Shown: one piece after another, positions 48,984 to 57,359 of the stretch
How positions within the stretch are numbered: position 1 is the stretch's first letter
How the letters are laid out: every line of letters starts with the position of its first letter
DNA from: Borrelia anserina Es
GTDB taxonomy: Bacteria > Spirochaetota > Spirochaetia > Borreliales > Borreliaceae
Direction: 5' to 3'
Assembly (NCBI RefSeq): GCF_001936255.1
Contig: NZ_CP013704.1
Coordinates: forward strand, 434,001 to 498,000
DNA length: 64,000 bases
The notes under the pieces: generated by a model
Told to the model about the DNA's origin: nothing
The model's database searches: none
The model's input: only the letters and a program-made list of their open reading frames with translations
Program-made: the position numbers and the translations under genes

Positions 48984-49669
48984 GAGCTTTGATTATCTAC
49001 TTGGTTTGTATTTCTTTTTTAGGTGCTCATGCACAAGATAAAGTGTCTTCAAAGTTGGGAACTGTTGAAGAGGGTTCACAGAGAAAGAGTGAATTTACTT
49101 TTAGGGCAGATTTTTCTCATGGTATTTTTTCCTCTCTTTATAGAAAAATTATTTTAAAAGGTAATCCTGAGGTAATTTCATCTGATTTTAAACTTAGGGC
49201 TGATGAAATTGAAATTTATGGTGAAGGGAGTTCTTATATTGAGGCCCGTGGCAATGTTTATTATGAAAATTATAAGGATAAAATGAATGTTAAGTCGCAA
49301 TTTTTATTTTTTAATAGAAAATTAGATAATTTTTATCTTCAGGAAGGTGTTGAGCTTGAGGATTTAGAAAATGAACTTGTTGTTAAAGCTGAAAGGATTG
49401 AGGGTAGTCGTAAGACAAGTGTTTATATTATGCAGTATTCTGTTAAGATATATAAGGGTGATATTTTTGCACGGGCTGAAAATGGGATTTATAATAAGGA
49501 AGAAAAAGAAGTTGTTCTTGAAGGTGTTCCAGTGATTTATCAAGATAATAATTATTATTCTGCTTCAAGAATAATTTTTAATACAGAAACCAAAAAATAT
49601 GTTCTTGAGGGCGATGTTGAAGGTAAATTTACTCAATTGGAGGAAGATATTCCTCAACAGGAAAAATAG
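48980..49669 (+). CDS. lptA: LptA/OstA-like periplasmic bridge protein
   Basis: A 229-residue protein with a signal peptide (MRALIIYLVCISFLGAHAQ, cut near Ala18). The rest is an OstA-type beta-jellyroll: SSDFKLRADEIEIYGEGSSYIEARGNVYYENYKDKMNVKSQFLFFNRKLDNFYLQEGVELEDLENELVVKAERIEG, with the repeated DxxxxxxAxxxxYxxxxxxxxxxGNV pattern. In Gram-negative bacteria LptA moves lipopolysaccharide across the periplasm. Borrelia lacks LPS, so the cargo is probably different. It sits between lptC and lptB. Confidence 0.85.
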   Translation: MRALIIYLVCISFLGAHAQDKVSSKLGTVEEGSQRKSEFTFRADFSHGIFSSLYRKIILKGNPEVISSDFKLRADEIEIYGEGSSYIEARGNVYYENYKDKMNVKSQFLFFNRKLDNFYLQEGVELEDLENELVVKAERIEGSRKTSVYIMQYSVKIYKGDIFARAENGIYNKEEKEVVLEGVPVIYQDNNYYSASRIIFNTETKKYVLEGDVEGKFTQLEEDIPQQEK

Positions 49670-50438
49670 AATAAAATTAATTAAAGAAAAGCTCAGTCTT
49701 GATACTGTTAATGATATTGTTCTTAAGGCAGATAATATTGTGAAGAAGTATGGAGAGAAAGTAGCTGTTAATGGTGTAACTATTGATATTCATAGAGGTG
49801 AAGTTGTAGGTTTACTTGGTCCAAATGGTGCTGGGAAAACTACAACATTTTATACTATTGTGGGTTTTATTAGGGCTAACAGTGGGCGTGTCTTGATAAA
49901 TAGTCATGATATTTCTGGTCTTAACATGTATGAGCGATCACGGCTAGGCGTTGTATATCTTCCCCAAGAACCATCTATTTTTAGGGAGCTTACAGTTGAA
50001 GATAATATTTTAGTTGCTCTTGAGAGGCGAGAAGATTTATCTCAGGCTGAGCGTAAAATTGAACTTGTAAGTCTTCTTAAAGATTTTGAAATTAAGAGAA
50101 TACAACATCAAAAGGCTTATACTCTTTCTGGTGGAGAAAGAAGGCGAACTGAGATAGCACGAGCTTTGGCGGTAAGTCCATATTTTTTATTGCTTGACGA
50201 GCCTTTTGCAGGTATTGATCCTATTGCTATTGGAGATATAAAAAATATAATAAGGATTTTAAAGAGTAAGAATATTGGTGTTTTAATTACTGATCATAAT
50301 GTAAGAGATGCTTTTGATATAATAGATAGAGCTTATATTATTTATCAAGGGCAAGTACTTGATGCAGGGAATGTTGATTATATAATCAATAGCGAAAAAG
50401 CGAAAAAGCTTTATCTTGGTGAAGAATTTAGATTATGA
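49614..50438 (+). CDS. lptB: LptB-like ABC transporter ATPase
   Basis: The ABC ATPase has Walker A GPNGAGKTTTFYTIVG, Q-loop YLPQEPSIFRELTVEDNI, signature LSGGERRRTEIARAL and Walker B LLLDEPFAGIDPIA, plus the LptB-like tail ALxxxxGxVLxxGxxxxI (AYIIYQGQVLDAGNVDYIINSEKAKKLYLGEEF). The start is uncertain. In-frame ATG codons at 49599 and 49614 both lie within lptA and have poor ribosome sites; GGAGG at 49639-49643 has no canonical start codon behind it. The first 35 residues are therefore doubtful. It overlaps pgeF by 4 bp. Confidence 0.9.
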   Translation: MLKVNLLNWRKIFLNRKNRIKLIKEKLSLDTVNDIVLKADNIVKKYGEKVAVNGVTIDIHRGEVVGLLGPNGAGKTTTFYTIVGFIRANSGRVLINSHDISGLNMYERSRLGVVYLPQEPSIFRELTVEDNILVALERREDLSQAERKIELVSLLKDFEIKRIQHQKAYTLSGGERRRTEIARALAVSPYFLLLDEPFAGIDPIAIGDIKNIIRILKSKNIGVLITDHNVRDAFDIIDRAYIIYQGQVLDAGNVDYIINSEKAKKLYLGEEFRL

Positions 50439-51124
50439 GAGTAGTCGAAAGAGAACTTTATTATGAGTTTGAATTGGATCCTAGTATTAAATTGATCTAT
50501 ACTAAGAAACCTTTTAATTTGGATATAAGGTATATTAGTAATGATAATTTAAGTTTTATTCCTAAGGATAAAAAGATAAAATATCTGAAACAATTACATA
50601 CAAATGTTGTTTATAGAGTTTCTGATGATTTTGTTAATTTTCAGGAAGGAGATGGACTTGTATCTTCTTCTAACAATGTTGCTCTTCTTGCTTACTATGC
50701 AGATTGTCTCCCTATATATATGTTTGACAAATTAAAAAAATATATTGGACTTGCTCACAGTGGATATAAAGGTAGTTTTAATCTTATCATTTTAAAAATG
50801 TTATTTATGTTTGTAAGTATGGGCTCAAAGTTTGAGGATTTGAAAATTGTATTTGGTCCTTATAATAGATCATGCTGTTATGAGGTTTTACCAGAATTTC
50901 TATCAGAAGCAAGTTTAAAATTTAGTAAAAAGTTATTAAGTATGTCTTTTTATAAAAAGGATGGTAAAATATATTTTGACAATGCTAATTTTAATTTAGG
51001 GTTGATTTCTAATTTTAATTTAGATGTTGAGGATTCGGGATTGTGTACTTATTGTAACTACAACCTTTATTCTCATAGAAGATTGAAGGGTAAGAGAAGT
51101 TACGCTTCAATTTGGAGAATTTAA
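50435..51124 (+). CDS. pgeF: Multicopper-oxidase-like (laccase domain) purine nucleosidase family protein, PgeF/YfiH
   Basis: A 229-residue protein of the YfiH/PgeF/LACC1 family. KQLHTNVVY carries His55, the ADCLP motif carries Cys91, and AHSGYKG (usually AHAGWRG) carries His108. These are the zinc-binding residues. FGPYNRSCCYEV and CTYCNYNLYSHRRLKGKR complete the pattern. Members have peptidoglycan-editing or purine nucleoside phosphorylase/adenosine deaminase activity. If the latter holds here it would bear on purine salvage next to the broken hpt, but this is speculative. It overlaps lptB by 4 bp. Confidence 0.88.
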   Translation: MRVVERELYYEFELDPSIKLIYTKKPFNLDIRYISNDNLSFIPKDKKIKYLKQLHTNVVYRVSDDFVNFQEGDGLVSSSNNVALLAYYADCLPIYMFDKLKKYIGLAHSGYKGSFNLIILKMLFMFVSMGSKFEDLKIVFGPYNRSCCYEVLPEFLSEASLKFSKKLLSMSFYKKDGKIYFDNANFNLGLISNFNLDVEDSGLCTYCNYNLYSHRRLKGKRSYASIWRI

Positions 51125-51125
51125 T

Positions 51126-51872
51126 TTGACTGTTAAAGAATTATCATTCAATTTAGATGAAATATTCAAGGTAAAGGATTATAAAAATATTGATAAAAGT
51201 CTTAATGGCTTACAAGTAGGTAATTTAGAGAGTGAGGTTAAGAAAATTGCTTTTGCTGTTGATGCGGGTATGGCAACTTTAAGAGAAGCAAAAGATTATG
51301 ATTTTTTGATAACTCATCATGGTATTTTTTGGTCAAATTCAGAAAAGATTGTTTCTGGAATATATGAAAAAGTTAAATGGCTGATTGACAATGATTTAGC
51401 ACTTTACTGCGTGCATTTACCTATGGATGTTCATCCTATTTATTCTCATAGCAAGGTATTTTCTGATTTTTTTGGTTTTCATGATCCTATTCCCTTTGCA
51501 AATTATAAGGGAATTAATTTGGGTATTATTTCTATTGCTGACTATAATTTTTCTGAAATTTTGGAAAAAATTAAAGCTCACAATAGACATATTCTTTATT
51601 ACAAAGGGTTTAAGGAATATGTTAAGAGGGTGGCAATTGTTAGTGGTTCTGGGTATTCTTTTTTCGAAGAAGCATTAGAATATGGTGTTGATCTGTTTAT
51701 AACAGGAGATACTTCTCATCAGATATATTCTTTAGCTGAAGAACACTGTGTAAATTTAATATTTGCTGGTCATTATTTTACCGAAACATTTGGCTTAATA
51801 AAGTTAATGGAGTATTTTGGGAGCCAGAGGGAATTAGAGGTTAAATTTATTTTAAAAGATACTAATTTATAA
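51126..51872 (+). CDS. Nif3-like dinuclear metal center protein (YbgI/YqfO family)
   Basis: A 248-residue protein with the Nif3 layout: N-terminal LDEIFKVKDYKNIDKSLNGLQVGNLE, AFAVDAGMATLREAKDYDFLITHHGIFW (metal-binding His residues), LYCVHLPMDVHP, and C-terminal DLFITGDTSHQIYSLAEEHCVNLIFAGHYFTETFG with the second set of metal ligands. Length matches the short form without the YqfO insert. It has been linked to GTP cyclohydrolase-like folds, but the function is not known. It starts 1 bp after pgeF and ends 9 bp before lspA. Confidence 0.9.
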   Translation: MTVKELSFNLDEIFKVKDYKNIDKSLNGLQVGNLESEVKKIAFAVDAGMATLREAKDYDFLITHHGIFWSNSEKIVSGIYEKVKWLIDNDLALYCVHLPMDVHPIYSHSKVFSDFFGFHDPIPFANYKGINLGIISIADYNFSEILEKIKAHNRHILYYKGFKEYVKRVAIVSGSGYSFFEEALEYGVDLFITGDTSHQIYSLAEEHCVNLIFAGHYFTETFGLIKLMEYFGSQRELEVKFILKDTNL

Positions 51873-51881
51873 GGATTGTAT

Positions 51882-52394
51882 ATGAATATAGACAAAAGCA
51901 GATTAGTTAATAATTTTATATTTATCTTTATTTTGGTTTTTTTTGATCAATTTTCTAAGTATTTAGTTATTAAATATATCAACATTGGAACTGAATATTT
52001 TTCTTTTTTTGGAGATTTTTTTAAAATCATACATGTAAGAAATACTGGCATTTTATTCTCAATAGGTTCTAATATTGATTCTAGCTTGAAAAATTTATTT
52101 TTTCTTATAATTCCTATTGTTATTTTGATTTTTGTTTTTTATTTTGCTTTAAAAGAGACGACTACAATAGTTAGAGTTGCTCTTTTACTTATTATATCTG
52201 GTGGTATTGGGAATATTATTGATAGAATTTTTAAACCCTTGGGGGTTGTAGATTTTTTGGATGTAAAGTTTTTTGGTATTTTTGGGCTTCAGAGATGGCC
52301 AACTTTTAATTTTGCAGACAGTTATGTTGTTATAGGAATAGCTTTATTTGTGATTTACGATTTGTTTGCCAAAAATAAAAGTACTGATTTATGA
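51882..52394 (+). CDS. lspA: Lipoprotein signal peptidase II
   Basis: LspA cuts the signal peptide of diacylated prolipoproteins, which matters in Borrelia because lipoproteins dominate its surface. The 170-residue protein has four membrane segments and the motifs FFDQFSKYLV, VRNTGILFSIG, GGIGNIIDRI and TFNFADSYVVIG. The two catalytic aspartates are in NIIDR and FADS. The ATG at 51882 is chosen since AAGGA lies 6 nt before it; an in-frame TTG at 51876 is too near. It overlaps the next gene by 4 bp. Confidence 0.96.
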   Translation: MNIDKSRLVNNFIFIFILVFFDQFSKYLVIKYINIGTEYFSFFGDFFKIIHVRNTGILFSIGSNIDSSLKNLFFLIIPIVILIFVFYFALKETTTIVRVALLLIISGGIGNIIDRIFKPLGVVDFLDVKFFGIFGLQRWPTFNFADSYVVIGIALFVIYDLFAKNKSTDL

Positions 52395-52615
52395 AAATTT
52401 TATATTTTATTTTGTGTTCATTAATTAATTTATCTTTGATGTTTTTTGTTTTTTTTGTTGAGTTTCTTCTTATTGCCAGGCTAAATATTATCGTTTCTTT
52501 TGTTTTTCAGTTTGTGCTGGTTTTTTTTATGATTATTATTTCAATTTTGATAAGCTATTTTTTATCAAGTATTATTTTAAGACGTGTTATTTTTAAGTTT
52601 TTTAATCTGGATTAA
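52391..52615 (+). CDS. Small hydrophobic membrane protein
   Basis: A 74-residue protein consisting almost entirely of two or three hydrophobic segments (about residues 4-26, 32-66), rich in Phe, Leu and Ile, ending in basic and aromatic residues. No family is recognised. It overlaps lspA by 4 bp, so it is probably translated with it. Its conserved place between lspA and the YmdB-like gene in Borrelia suggests a real gene, but no function can be given. Confidence 0.65.
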   Translation: MKILYFILCSLINLSLMFFVFFVEFLLIARLNIIVSFVFQFVLVFFMIIISILISYFLSSIILRRVIFKFFNLD

Positions 52616-52632
52616 TAAAGAGAGGGGATTTG

Positions 52633-53448
52633 GTGAGTTTGCGGGTTTTAATTGCTGGGGAGGTTATAGGTAAGCCTGGCATTGTTGCGATAAAAAATTT
52701 TTTGTCTTCTTTTAAAAAAAGGAAGGGAATCAATTTTGTGATATCTGGTAATAATTTTACCACAGGGTTTCGGGGTCTATGTAAAAGGCATGCATTTTTG
52801 CTTAAAAAGTATGGTGTTGATGTTTTGACTTTAGGAGAAAATGCGTTTGTGAGAACTGGACTGAGTGACGAACTTGATAAATATAATTTTATTTTGAAGC
52901 CTTTAAATTGTCCTTCCAAATTAAAAGGTTATTCCTATTTTATTTACAATATTAATGGTAGTAAGCTTGCCGTGATTAGACTTGTTGGACAAACAGGTAT
53001 TACAAAATATAATTTTAATAATCCTTTTTTTGCTTTTGATTATTTTTACGAGAAGATCAAGTTGCATACTAACAATATAATTGTGCTTTTTGACTCAAAT
53101 ACTACAGCTGAAGTTAATGCTATGTTTTTTTATCTAAAATCTAGAGTTAGTGCTTGTTTAGGTATTGGTAAGAGAATATTAACAGCAGATCTTAGAATTT
53201 TTAATAGTACTGCAGTCATTACTGACCTTGGTAGAGTTGGTAGTTTAAATAGTGTTATTGGATACGCTCCCAAATTTGAAACAGATAAATTCTTAAGAGG
53301 GTTGTTTAATAATCGATTTACTGAATCTTGGGATGGTCTCGGTTTTAATGGTGTTATAGTTGAGATTGATGGTGGTAAAGCTTTGGTGGTTGAAGTTGTA
53401 AGGGAATGTATTGATTTTGATGATAGCCTTGAGAATAGGGATATTTAA
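52633..53448 (+). CDS. YmdB-like metallophosphoesterase homologue lacking the metal ligands
   Basis: A 271-residue protein with the full YmdB/DR1281 layout, including VGxxGxxxSVIGY-like DLGRVGSLNSVIGYAPK near the C-terminus. The residues that bind the two metals are changed: E10 stands for Asp (IAGEVIG), N40 for Glu in SGNN, E69-N70 for Asn-His in LGEN, D154 for His, and G179/R181 for the two His of GTHTH. It starts with GTG at 52633, 5 nt after GAGGGG; a TTG 3 bp earlier is less likely. It lies just before murA, in the cell-envelope gene block. Probably catalytically dead, with a binding or structural role. Confidence 0.82.
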   Translation: MSLRVLIAGEVIGKPGIVAIKNFLSSFKKRKGINFVISGNNFTTGFRGLCKRHAFLLKKYGVDVLTLGENAFVRTGLSDELDKYNFILKPLNCPSKLKGYSYFIYNINGSKLAVIRLVGQTGITKYNFNNPFFAFDYFYEKIKLHTNNIIVLFDSNTTAEVNAMFFYLKSRVSACLGIGKRILTADLRIFNSTAVITDLGRVGSLNSVIGYAPKFETDKFLRGLFNNRFTESWDGLGFNGVIVEIDGGKALVVEVVRECIDFDDSLENRDI

Positions 53449-53512
53449 ATAGTACCCTTATTTTCTAAAATGAGGTTTATTTATACGAGTTTTATTTATT
53501 TTGGAGGTAGTA

Positions 53513-54793
53513 ATGTATAGCTATCTTGTGGAGGGTGGTTTTAAAATAGGTGGAAAAATAACAGCTAGTGGTAATAAGAATGCGGCTTTGCCTTGCATTA
53601 CAGCGGCTTTGCTTACAGATGAAGAAGTTATTTTAGAAAATATTCCAAATATTCAAGATGTAGAAGTTATTTTAAACATTTTAAAAGACATAGGGGCCGA
53701 GGTTTTAAGAGAAGGTAATATCCTTAAAATTAGAGCCTTAAATATTGTCAAAACAGATATAGATTCTAATTTGACAGATTTAATTAGAGCTTCTATTTTG
53801 TTTGTGGGTCCCATGCTTGCTAGGTGTGGTAGAATCGATATTGCTCCTCCTGGTGGAGATGTTATTGGTAAAAGACGTCTTGATACTCATTTTTATGGAC
53901 TTGGTAAGCTTGGAGCTAAGTTAATAGAGAGTGAACGAATTGTTTTAGAGATAGATAAGTTAGTTGGTGCTGAGATGTTTTTAGATGAGGCATCAGTTAC
54001 TGCCACTGAGAATATTGTTATGGCTGCTGTTCTTGCTTTTGGTGAAACCGTGATAATGAATGCTGCATGTGAACCGCATGTGCAAGATTTATGTAATATG
54101 TTAAATTCTATGGGTGCTGATATTTGTGGTATTGGCTCTAATATAATTAGAATAAAGGGTGTTAAAAAATTAAGTGGCACTAAATTTCGCATAGGGGCTG
54201 ATTTTATGCAAGTAGGTTCTTTAATTAGTCTTGCTGCATTAACAGGTGGTGAACTTGAAATTAATAAGGCCGATCCCCAGAACTTTATTTTAATAAGACA
54301 TGTATATTCAAGGCTTGGTATTAATTTTGAGTATGACGATGATAATATATATGTTAAAGAAAAACAGGTTTTAAAGGTAAAATTAGATTTTGGGGGACAT
54401 ATTCCTAAAATTGATGACGGGCCATGGCCAGCTTTTCCAACAGATCTTATGAGTATAATGATAGTAACTGCGACTCAAGTTCACGGGACGGTTCTTATTT
54501 TTGAGAAAATGTTTGAATCAAGGATGTTTTTTGTAGATAAGCTTATTAAAATGGGAGCTCAGATCGTTCTTTGTGATCCTCATCGTGCGGTAGTTACAGG
54601 AAAAACTATTCTTAAGGGAAGTAGTGTATCTTCTCCTGATGTTAGAGCCGGCATGTCTTTGCTTATTGCAGCTCTTTGTGCTGAAGGTGAGAGTCGTATT
54701 CAAAATATTTATCAGATTGAGAGAGGATATGAAGATGTTGTGGCTAAGTTGGGATCTTTGGGTGCGAAGATTAAGAAATTGGAAAATAAATAA
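53513..54793 (+). CDS. murA: UDP-N-acetylglucosamine 1-carboxyvinyltransferase
   Basis: MurA transfers enolpyruvate from PEP to UDP-GlcNAc, the first committed step of peptidoglycan synthesis. The 426-residue protein has GGKITASGNKNAALP (with the conserved Lys-Asn), the PEP/UDP-GlcNAc sites, and RAGMSLLIAALCAEG near the C-terminus. The loop that carries the catalytic Cys in E. coli (Cys115) reads PPGGDVIGKRRLDTH, with Asp at that position. Such Asp forms are known to be fosfomycin-resistant. The ATG at 53513 follows GGAGG by 5 nt. Confidence 0.96.
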   Translation: MYSYLVEGGFKIGGKITASGNKNAALPCITAALLTDEEVILENIPNIQDVEVILNILKDIGAEVLREGNILKIRALNIVKTDIDSNLTDLIRASILFVGPMLARCGRIDIAPPGGDVIGKRRLDTHFYGLGKLGAKLIESERIVLEIDKLVGAEMFLDEASVTATENIVMAAVLAFGETVIMNAACEPHVQDLCNMLNSMGADICGIGSNIIRIKGVKKLSGTKFRIGADFMQVGSLISLAALTGGELEINKADPQNFILIRHVYSRLGINFEYDDDNIYVKEKQVLKVKLDFGGHIPKIDDGPWPAFPTDLMSIMIVTATQVHGTVLIFEKMFESRMFFVDKLIKMGAQIVLCDPHRAVVTGKTILKGSSVSSPDVRAGMSLLIAALCAEGESRIQNIYQIERGYEDVVAKLGSLGAKIKKLENK

Positions 54794-55072
54794 TTTTTAT
54801 ATTTTTATTTGGTGAAAATAAAGCTTGTCTTTTTAAGAAATTCAAAATAGGCAAATGTTATTGGTAATATTGTTAAGACTTATAAGTTGGTCAATATGTT
54901 TTAAATTAAAAAATGTTGTGTTTTTTGCGTTGATATCTCTTACTTGGTTTTGGAAAATTAAAGTTTTTGTAAATTTCATAACTTGATTTGTTTGTTTTTT
55001 AAATTTAAATGAAGACATTTTTTTATAAAACTTAACAATTTATAAGTATAATATGACATAAGGTGTATTTTT
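54794..55072. other. Intergenic region between murA and the MATE gene
   Basis: 279 bp, T-rich, with stops in all frames. No promoter with good spacing and no terminator hairpin are seen. Confidence 0.4.
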
Positions 55073-56434
55073 ATGTTAATAAGTGAAACTAAGGCGAAAA
55101 CTAGAGAACTAATATTGAAGGGTAATTTATATCGAGTTCTTTTGGTTGTTAGCTTTCCTATTGTAGTAACTAATGCTCTTCAGTCTGTTTATGAGCTTGT
55201 AGATATGTTTTATGTTGGAAAGTTTGGGTCTATGCCGCTTGCTGCATTATCTCTCACTGGGCCTATTAATTTTCTTATTATGGTTTTTGGTATGGGAATG
55301 GCTACAGGAAGCGTATCATTAATGTCTAGGTGTATTGGAGAAGAGACTTTTGCTAAATTTTCAAAATATGCAGGGCAATTAATATTCTTAAATTTTATGT
55401 TATCTTTGTTTGTTGCAGGTTTATTTTTAATATCTATAGATCTTATTTTTGATGTTATGGGTGTAAGTGGTGAACTTAGGGAACTTGCAAGATCCTATTT
55501 TTATATCGTAATTTATGCAATACCTATAATGTTTTTAAGTATTTCTGTTGTATACATACTAAATGCTCAGGGAGAAACTTTTATTGCAATGATATTGATT
55601 TTGGTTGCAAATATTGTTAATTTTATCCTTGATCCAATTTTGATGTTTACTTTTGATTTAGGTATTGCTGGTGCTGCTTGGTCTACCCTTTTTTCGAAAT
55701 TAATTACAGTTATTGCTTATCTTTTTTTTACTTATAGATTAAATTGTGGAATTAAAGTGCACTTGAAGGATATTGTTCCAGATATTGCTATAATAAAAGA
55801 TATTTTTAATTTAGGATTCCCAGTGGCTTTTGGACAAATTATGGCTTCCCTTTCATTTTTGATTTTTAATTATATTGCAATTCGAATCAGTCCAAAATTT
55901 TTAGCTGCTTATGGTATGTCTAATAATATTATTTCTTTTTTACTTCTTCCTGGAGTAAGCATTGGTACTGCTGTTATTTCAATTGTTGGACAAAATCTTG
56001 GTGCAAAGAATATTAATAGAGTAGGAGATACTCTAAAGAAGGGATTTTTTATTACTTTAATAATAATGTTCACAGTTGCTTCATTTGTAATCTTTTTTAA
56101 AGGGATTATAATAGATATCTTTACAGATGACTTAGAAGTTTTTAGTTATGCTAATGATTATCTTTTATTGGCATCGATTGGGGCTATTGGATTTTGTCTA
56201 CAGCAGGTTTTTTTTGGAGGATTGATTGGTACAGGGCTTACAAAACTTGTTATGGTGATCGTTTGTATTCGTCTTTGGATTATTCGCTTACCAGCTGTGT
56301 TCATCTTTCAGTATTTTGGGATTATGGAGAATTCATTAGGATATGCTTTTATAATTTCAAATTATGTGGCTTTAATTATCTTGTTATGTTTAACTATTAC
56401 TAGATATTGTGCAAAGATAAATTTAAGACACTAA
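55073..56434 (+). CDS. MATE family multidrug/cation antiporter
   Basis: A 453-residue inner-membrane protein with 12 hydrophobic segments. The MATE layout is visible: LYRVLLVVSFPIVVTNALQSVYELVDMFYVGKFGSMPLAALSLTGP in segments 1-2, and the related half from about residue 230 (LGFPVAFGQIMASLSFLIFN, GTAVISIVGQNLGAKNINRVGDTL). The pairs of GQNLGA/GMGMATGS motifs mark the family. It likely exports cationic compounds using Na+ or H+. The substrate is unknown. It is monocistronic. Confidence 0.93.
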   Translation: MLISETKAKTRELILKGNLYRVLLVVSFPIVVTNALQSVYELVDMFYVGKFGSMPLAALSLTGPINFLIMVFGMGMATGSVSLMSRCIGEETFAKFSKYAGQLIFLNFMLSLFVAGLFLISIDLIFDVMGVSGELRELARSYFYIVIYAIPIMFLSISVVYILNAQGETFIAMILILVANIVNFILDPILMFTFDLGIAGAAWSTLFSKLITVIAYLFFTYRLNCGIKVHLKDIVPDIAIIKDIFNLGFPVAFGQIMASLSFLIFNYIAIRISPKFLAAYGMSNNIISFLLLPGVSIGTAVISIVGQNLGAKNINRVGDTLKKGFFITLIIMFTVASFVIFFKGIIIDIFTDDLEVFSYANDYLLLASIGAIGFCLQQVFFGGLIGTGLTKLVMVIVCIRLWIIRLPAVFIFQYFGIMENSLGYAFIISNYVALIILLCLTITRYCAKINLRH

Positions 56435-56538
56435 ATACTTACATTCATTTATATTGGTTTATGTTAGTTGATTAAGATCTAATAGCGGGCTAATTTGTAT
56501 TAAGCAGGTAGAAAAATATTGGATTAAGATTATGTAAA

Positions 56539-56928
56539 TCAATCTTGCTTTAGAAATATATAGAATATATTTTTTTGTTTCTTATTTATATTGATATTTA
56601 ATTTGAAGGTTTTTTCTTCACCTGATTTAAGACTTCCTTTAATTATGTGACCGGTTTTATTTCCTTTCTTAAAGATAGCCAATGAGTTTTGTTTTATATC
56701 TGTTTTTTTATTGTTTTTAAGAGTAATTACTAACTCATTTTTATTATTACTATGAAATCTTATGATTTCGACTTTTTCTATATTTTTCTTTATACTTATG
56801 ATATAAGTAATCTCTTTGGCAATTTCTTTTGATTTTACAGAATTGTTTTTTATGCAAGATATAAATAAGGATAAGATTGATATTGTAATATTGTTTAATC
56901 GTATATATCTTAAGTCATCCTGTGACAT
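56539..56928 (-). CDS. Predicted small lipoprotein
   Basis: A 129-residue protein with a hydrophobic N-terminus and a possible lipobox FISC at residues 22-25 (Cys25), then a Lys/Asn-rich domain of beta-strand character (VEIIRFHSNNKNELVITLKNNKKTD ... AIFKKGNKTGHIIKGSLKSGEEKTFKLNININ). No known domain is recognised. It is convergent with the MATE gene. The basic, Lys-rich composition is common in Borrelia lipoproteins. Coding seems real given the length and lipobox. Confidence 0.62.
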   Translation of the reverse strand: MSQDDLRYIRLNNITISILSLFISCIKNNSVKSKEIAKEITYIISIKKNIEKVEIIRFHSNNKNELVITLKNNKKTDIKQNSLAIFKKGNKTGHIIKGSLKSGEEKTFKLNININKKQKNIFYIFLKQD

Positions 56929-57359
56929 ATTATTATCTCATTGTAATTATTTTTAATATGAATTTATTATAATCATTTCACCTATAAATTTGGAATAATT
57001 AATAAGTTTTAATGTCTGTATCGTTATTATTTTTATATTAATGTCTTAAAATTTGGATTGTATTTATTATTAACTGTGCGTTTGTAAAAATATTATTGAT
57101 TTTGAGTAAATTTTATATTAAAACGTTGAATATATTGACTATATTTTAAATAATATGTAAACTAATGAGATCAATAAGAATTCTTTTAGAAAAACACGAA
57201 AATCGGGTCAATTTCTAAGGAGTTATGTTTTTTTAATATGGTAGTTTTGCTTATTGGCATAATTGCTGTATCTTAATAAAGAAACAAGATAGAATTCTTA
57301 AGGTAATAGTTTTGAAGAATAGGTAAGGATTTAGAGTACAAACTTTTGGGAGGTGATTC
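56929..57359. other. Leader region upstream of tuf
   Basis: 431 bp. The last part should hold the promoter and 5' leader of the tuf-rpsJ operon. GGGAGGTG lies 5 nt before the tuf ATG. A TTGACT at 57135-57140 followed after 17 bp by TAAACT (57158-57163) is a weak promoter candidate. No small RNA or reading frame is supported. Confidence 0.4.
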
